A stretch of 6,050 nucleotides of DNA, taken from the NCBI GenBank assembly GCA_013003805.1, contig JABDII010000231.1, positions 1 to 6,050 on the forward strand. The letters run 5' to 3'. This document shows, piece by piece, positions 4,147 through 6,050 of the stretch (its first letter is position 1; every line of letters begins with the position of its first letter). Origin of the DNA: Gemmatimonadales bacterium. GTDB taxonomy: Bacteria > Gemmatimonadota > Gemmatimonadetes > Gemmatimonadales > GWC2-71-9. Below the pieces are notes generated by a model. The model did no database searches and was not told the DNA's origin. It saw nothing but the letters and a program-made list of their open reading frames with translations. A program made the position numbers and the translations under genes.

Positions 4147-6050
4147 TTAGTACTCCCGCTCCCATAGGAGGTCGAAGCCGACCTGGTACCTGGCCGGAAT
4201 CCCCAGCGCATCGCTTTGCAGGGTCGCGACACAGGTCTGGACCGGTTCCAGACTGAGTTGGGTCCGCCATGCTCTGGAAAAACGGTATTCCAGACTCGCG
4301 CCGAGGCGGCGGTAACTCAGCAAGTTCTGGCTGGGACAGACCCCAGCATTGAAGGTCAAGAAGGTACTCCGCCCAATCTGCCAGCCGGCGGCCAGTTGGG
4401 TTGCTGGCGCGCCGGTCCCAAAGGTGGAGGTGCCGAGGCCGGGCCGAATCTCCACGAAATCGATCGGCACGCCGAGATCGGAGATGATCATTCGCTCGAA
4501 CTCGCTCGACAAAGCGCTCGAGAAGTAGGCCAATACCGACCCGAAGATTTCGCTTTGATTGCCCTGCGGCGTTTCGGACAGGCTATACGACGGCCGGCCG
4601 AACATCAGGTAGCTGAACAGATCCGTTTCGGAAATGGGTGGCCGGATGGGAGACTCGAGGGTGAGCTTCGGCACTTGGAGCGTGCCCGTAATCTTCGCGA
4701 TGACCGGTATCTCCTCGCTCCGATCAAAGGGCTGAACCATGTGCTGGGCTTCGATATCGAGATCGGCATTGAGGTCGGGGGTGCCGAAATACCGAACAGT
4801 GCCTCGCAGCACATCGAATCCACGAGTCACGAACTGCGCCTTGAGCGTGTAGGTACCTCGCACGGCGTTGAGTGTGCCATCCCATCGGTAGTTCTTTCGA
4901 ATCTTATTGACTCGCAGGGATCCCTCGAGCTGGATATTCGACTCGTTCGATCGCAGCCAGAAATCCTCCCTAACGGCCAACTCGAGATCGTCGATCTGCA
5001 GTGAGTCGAGGAATCGATTCTGGAATGCGGTTCCAAGCCTTCGCTCGCCGATGATGCTCAGGTCGATGAGGTCAGCGTTTGCCGGGTCTTCGAGATCGAT
5101 GATCTGTTTCGTCACCAAATCCGCGAAATAGAGCACACCCTGGGTCGCCGTTGCGCTCCCAGTCAATCTGGCCTGGTACACGGGACCGGTCAGCCGGAGC
5201 CGTCCGTCCGCGGTCAGCGTGAGAAAGGCACGAACGTCAATCGCCCGGAATTGGTCGGCGACAAAATCGAGGTCGAGAATCGGCCGGGTCAGGTTTTCGA
5301 GTCGAAGGCCGCCTGCAACATCGAGCCTTCCACCACCGCTTTTCATACGCAAAGAGTCGATGGTCACCGAGTCACCGGCAAGTTGGGCGCGACCAGCAAT
5401 CCGATTGAACCTGACCCCCAAAGACGGGATGTCGGCCCGACCACCCCGCACCTCAAGGAACCCGTCCAGCCGGGGTTCGTCCCACGATCCGGCGATCCGG
5501 GCATCGGCATCGAGAGTCCCGCGGAGATTGCGTACGTTCGCCGTGAAGGCCTCGAAGACGCCCAAGTCGACGCTGTCGGCGAGCGCGCGAACGGATAGAC
5601 TCCCCGGCAGCTGGCGGTTTGCTACCCTGGCGAACGCCAGATCCAGTGGCAACTGGGCCTCGATCTCGACGACTGGCTCCCCCGTTTTCCACAGGAGCAG
5701 ATTGGTCTCGAGGCGTTGATCCGCGTAGTTGACCAGGCCCTGAGCAAACGGTCCGCGGAAATCACCGAACACCGCATCGGCCATGGTAACCGTGCCCCGG
5801 ATGGTCGGTGCATTGCGGGAACCGCCGATCTCGAGATTCGCGCCGATCGATCCGTCCACCGCTGTGGTATCGCGTTGGAGCAGTCCATACACGTCCTGCA
5901 CTTCGAGGCCGAGGACTTCGAGCCCGAGGGCTCCGCCCGAAGGACTCGGGAGGGTTCCGGAAGCCTGGATGATTCCTGACCCGTCAGTGGTGCGGAGCTC
6001 CACTTGGGAGAGGGTGCTCGACGCCCCGGCCGCGGTCAGGACCGCCGGCG
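4147..6050 (-). CDS. tamB: TamB-family translocation/assembly protein, C-terminal 633 residues (5' end outside window)
   Basis: The frame stays open to the right edge (residues PAVLTAAG upstream of the GTG at 6003), so the GTG is internal and the gene is truncated by the window. The visible part is a run of short, polar beta-strands with recurring patterns such as 'G.L.V.' and 'L.G.....L.G', as in the long beta-helical groove of AsmA/TamB proteins. Near the end come ESPIRPPISETDLFSYLMFG (4597-4656), the conserved TamB-domain signature, and a C-terminal beta-rich segment ending in WEREY. TamB is anchored in the inner membrane, spans the periplasm and is implicated in phospholipid movement to the outer membrane and, with TamA, in outer-membrane protein assembly. 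No TamA/BamA gene is visible; it may lie upstream. The visible part has just two cysteines, both in the last 65 residues. The stop TAA (4147-4149) is almost contiguous with the kinase start. Confidence 0.94.
   Translation of the reverse strand, partial: PAVLTAAGASSTLSQVELRTTDGSGIIQASGTLPSPSGGALGLEVLGLEVQDVYGLLQRDTTAVDGSIGANLEIGGSRNAPTIRGTVTMADAVFGDFRGPFAQGLVNYADQRLETNLLLWKTGEPVVEIEAQLPLDLAFARVANRQLPGSLSVRALADSVDLGVFEAFTANVRNLRGTLDADARIAGSWDEPRLDGFLEVRGGRADIPSLGVRFNRIAGRAQLAGDSVTIDSLRMKSGGGRLDVAGGLRLENLTRPILDLDFVADQFRAIDVRAFLTLTADGRLRLTGPVYQARLTGSATATQGVLYFADLVTKQIIDLEDPANADLIDLSIIGERRLGTAFQNRFLDSLQIDDLELAVREDFWLRSNESNIQLEGSLRVNKIRKNYRWDGTLNAVRGTYTLKAQFVTRGFDVLRGTVRYFGTPDLNADLDIEAQHMVQPFDRSEEIPVIAKITGTLQVPKLTLESPIRPPISETDLFSYLMFGRPSYSLSETPQGNQSEIFGSVLAYFSSALSSEFERMIISDLGVPIDFVEIRPGLGTSTFGTGAPATQLAAGWQIGRSTFLTFNAGVCPSQNLLSYRRLGASLEYRFSRAWRTQLSLEPVQTCVATLQSDALGIPARYQVGFDLLWEREY
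4153..4157 (-). promoter_or_regulatory. Shine-Dalgarno of the lipid kinase, inside the tamB 3' end
   Basis: GGGAG on the minus strand lies 8 nt before GTG 4144 and within the last codons of tamB (WEREY-stop). It supports the GTG start and coupling of the two genes: a ribosome finishing tamB is already positioned on the kinase start. Confidence 0.65.

Noticed and set aside
4216..5004. A 262-codon plus-strand ORF opposite tamB
   Set aside because: It is antisense to a well-supported TamB domain, has a low-complexity mix with no recognisable motif, and long antisense ORFs are common in GC-rich coding DNA.
6001..6003. GTG 6003 as the start of tamB
   Set aside because: The frame stays open upstream to the window edge with similar beta-strand-like sequence, and TamB proteins are much longer, so this is an internal Val codon.

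Overview
This 6.05 kb window is GC-rich and every gene I can support lies on the minus strand, so transcription runs from high to low coordinates. The organism is a diderm (outer-membrane) bacterium, because the right-hand gene is the C-terminal part of a TamB-type inter-membrane protein. The overall style (GC-rich, TamB C-terminus of this type next to a lipid-kinase-like gene, an HAD hydrolase with a GKTD cap motif) makes me suspect Gemmatimonadota or a similar soil/sediment lineage. That placement is an inference, not something the sequence proves.

In order of transcription: (1) a 5'-truncated tamB-like gene (6050 to 4147). (2) A diacylglycerol/sphingosine-kinase-family lipid kinase (4144 to 3242), starting at a GTG only 2 nt after the tamB stop, so the two are almost certainly co-transcribed and translationally coupled. 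(3) A 111-bp gap (3131-3241) with a GC-rich hairpin over the kinase stop codon, a perfect 8-bp inverted repeat with arms 21 bp apart, a direct repeat and a strong Shine-Dalgarno. This is the best candidate for a transcription boundary and operator. (4) A response regulator with receiver, NtrC-like AAA+ and Fis-type helix-turn-helix domains (3130 to 1775). (5) A 59-residue, eight-cysteine zinc-binding mini-protein (1765 to 1586), 9 nt downstream, with its Shine-Dalgarno overlapping the regulator's stop codon. (6) An HAD-superfamily phosphatase (1537 to 839). (7) After another 111-bp gap, an alanine-rich helical protein with one membrane segment (727 to beyond position 1), which runs off the left edge.

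The upstream pair fits envelope lipid work: TamB-family proteins bridge inner and outer membranes, and the kinase would phosphorylate a lipid such as diacylglycerol. The downstream genes look like a regulatory and accessory cluster of unknown target.

The most unusual feature is the response regulator. Its receiver and DNA-binding domains look functional, but its AAA+ domain has lost the Walker A lysine, the GAFTGA sigma-54 contact loop, the Walker B acidic pair, and the sensor I and sensor II residues, while the reading frame and overall fold length are intact. It is therefore probably not a sigma-54 activator but a pseudo-ATPase regulator, and it is tightly paired with the tiny zinc protein. 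No RNA genes, mobile elements, CRISPR arrays or convincing intrinsic terminators were seen.
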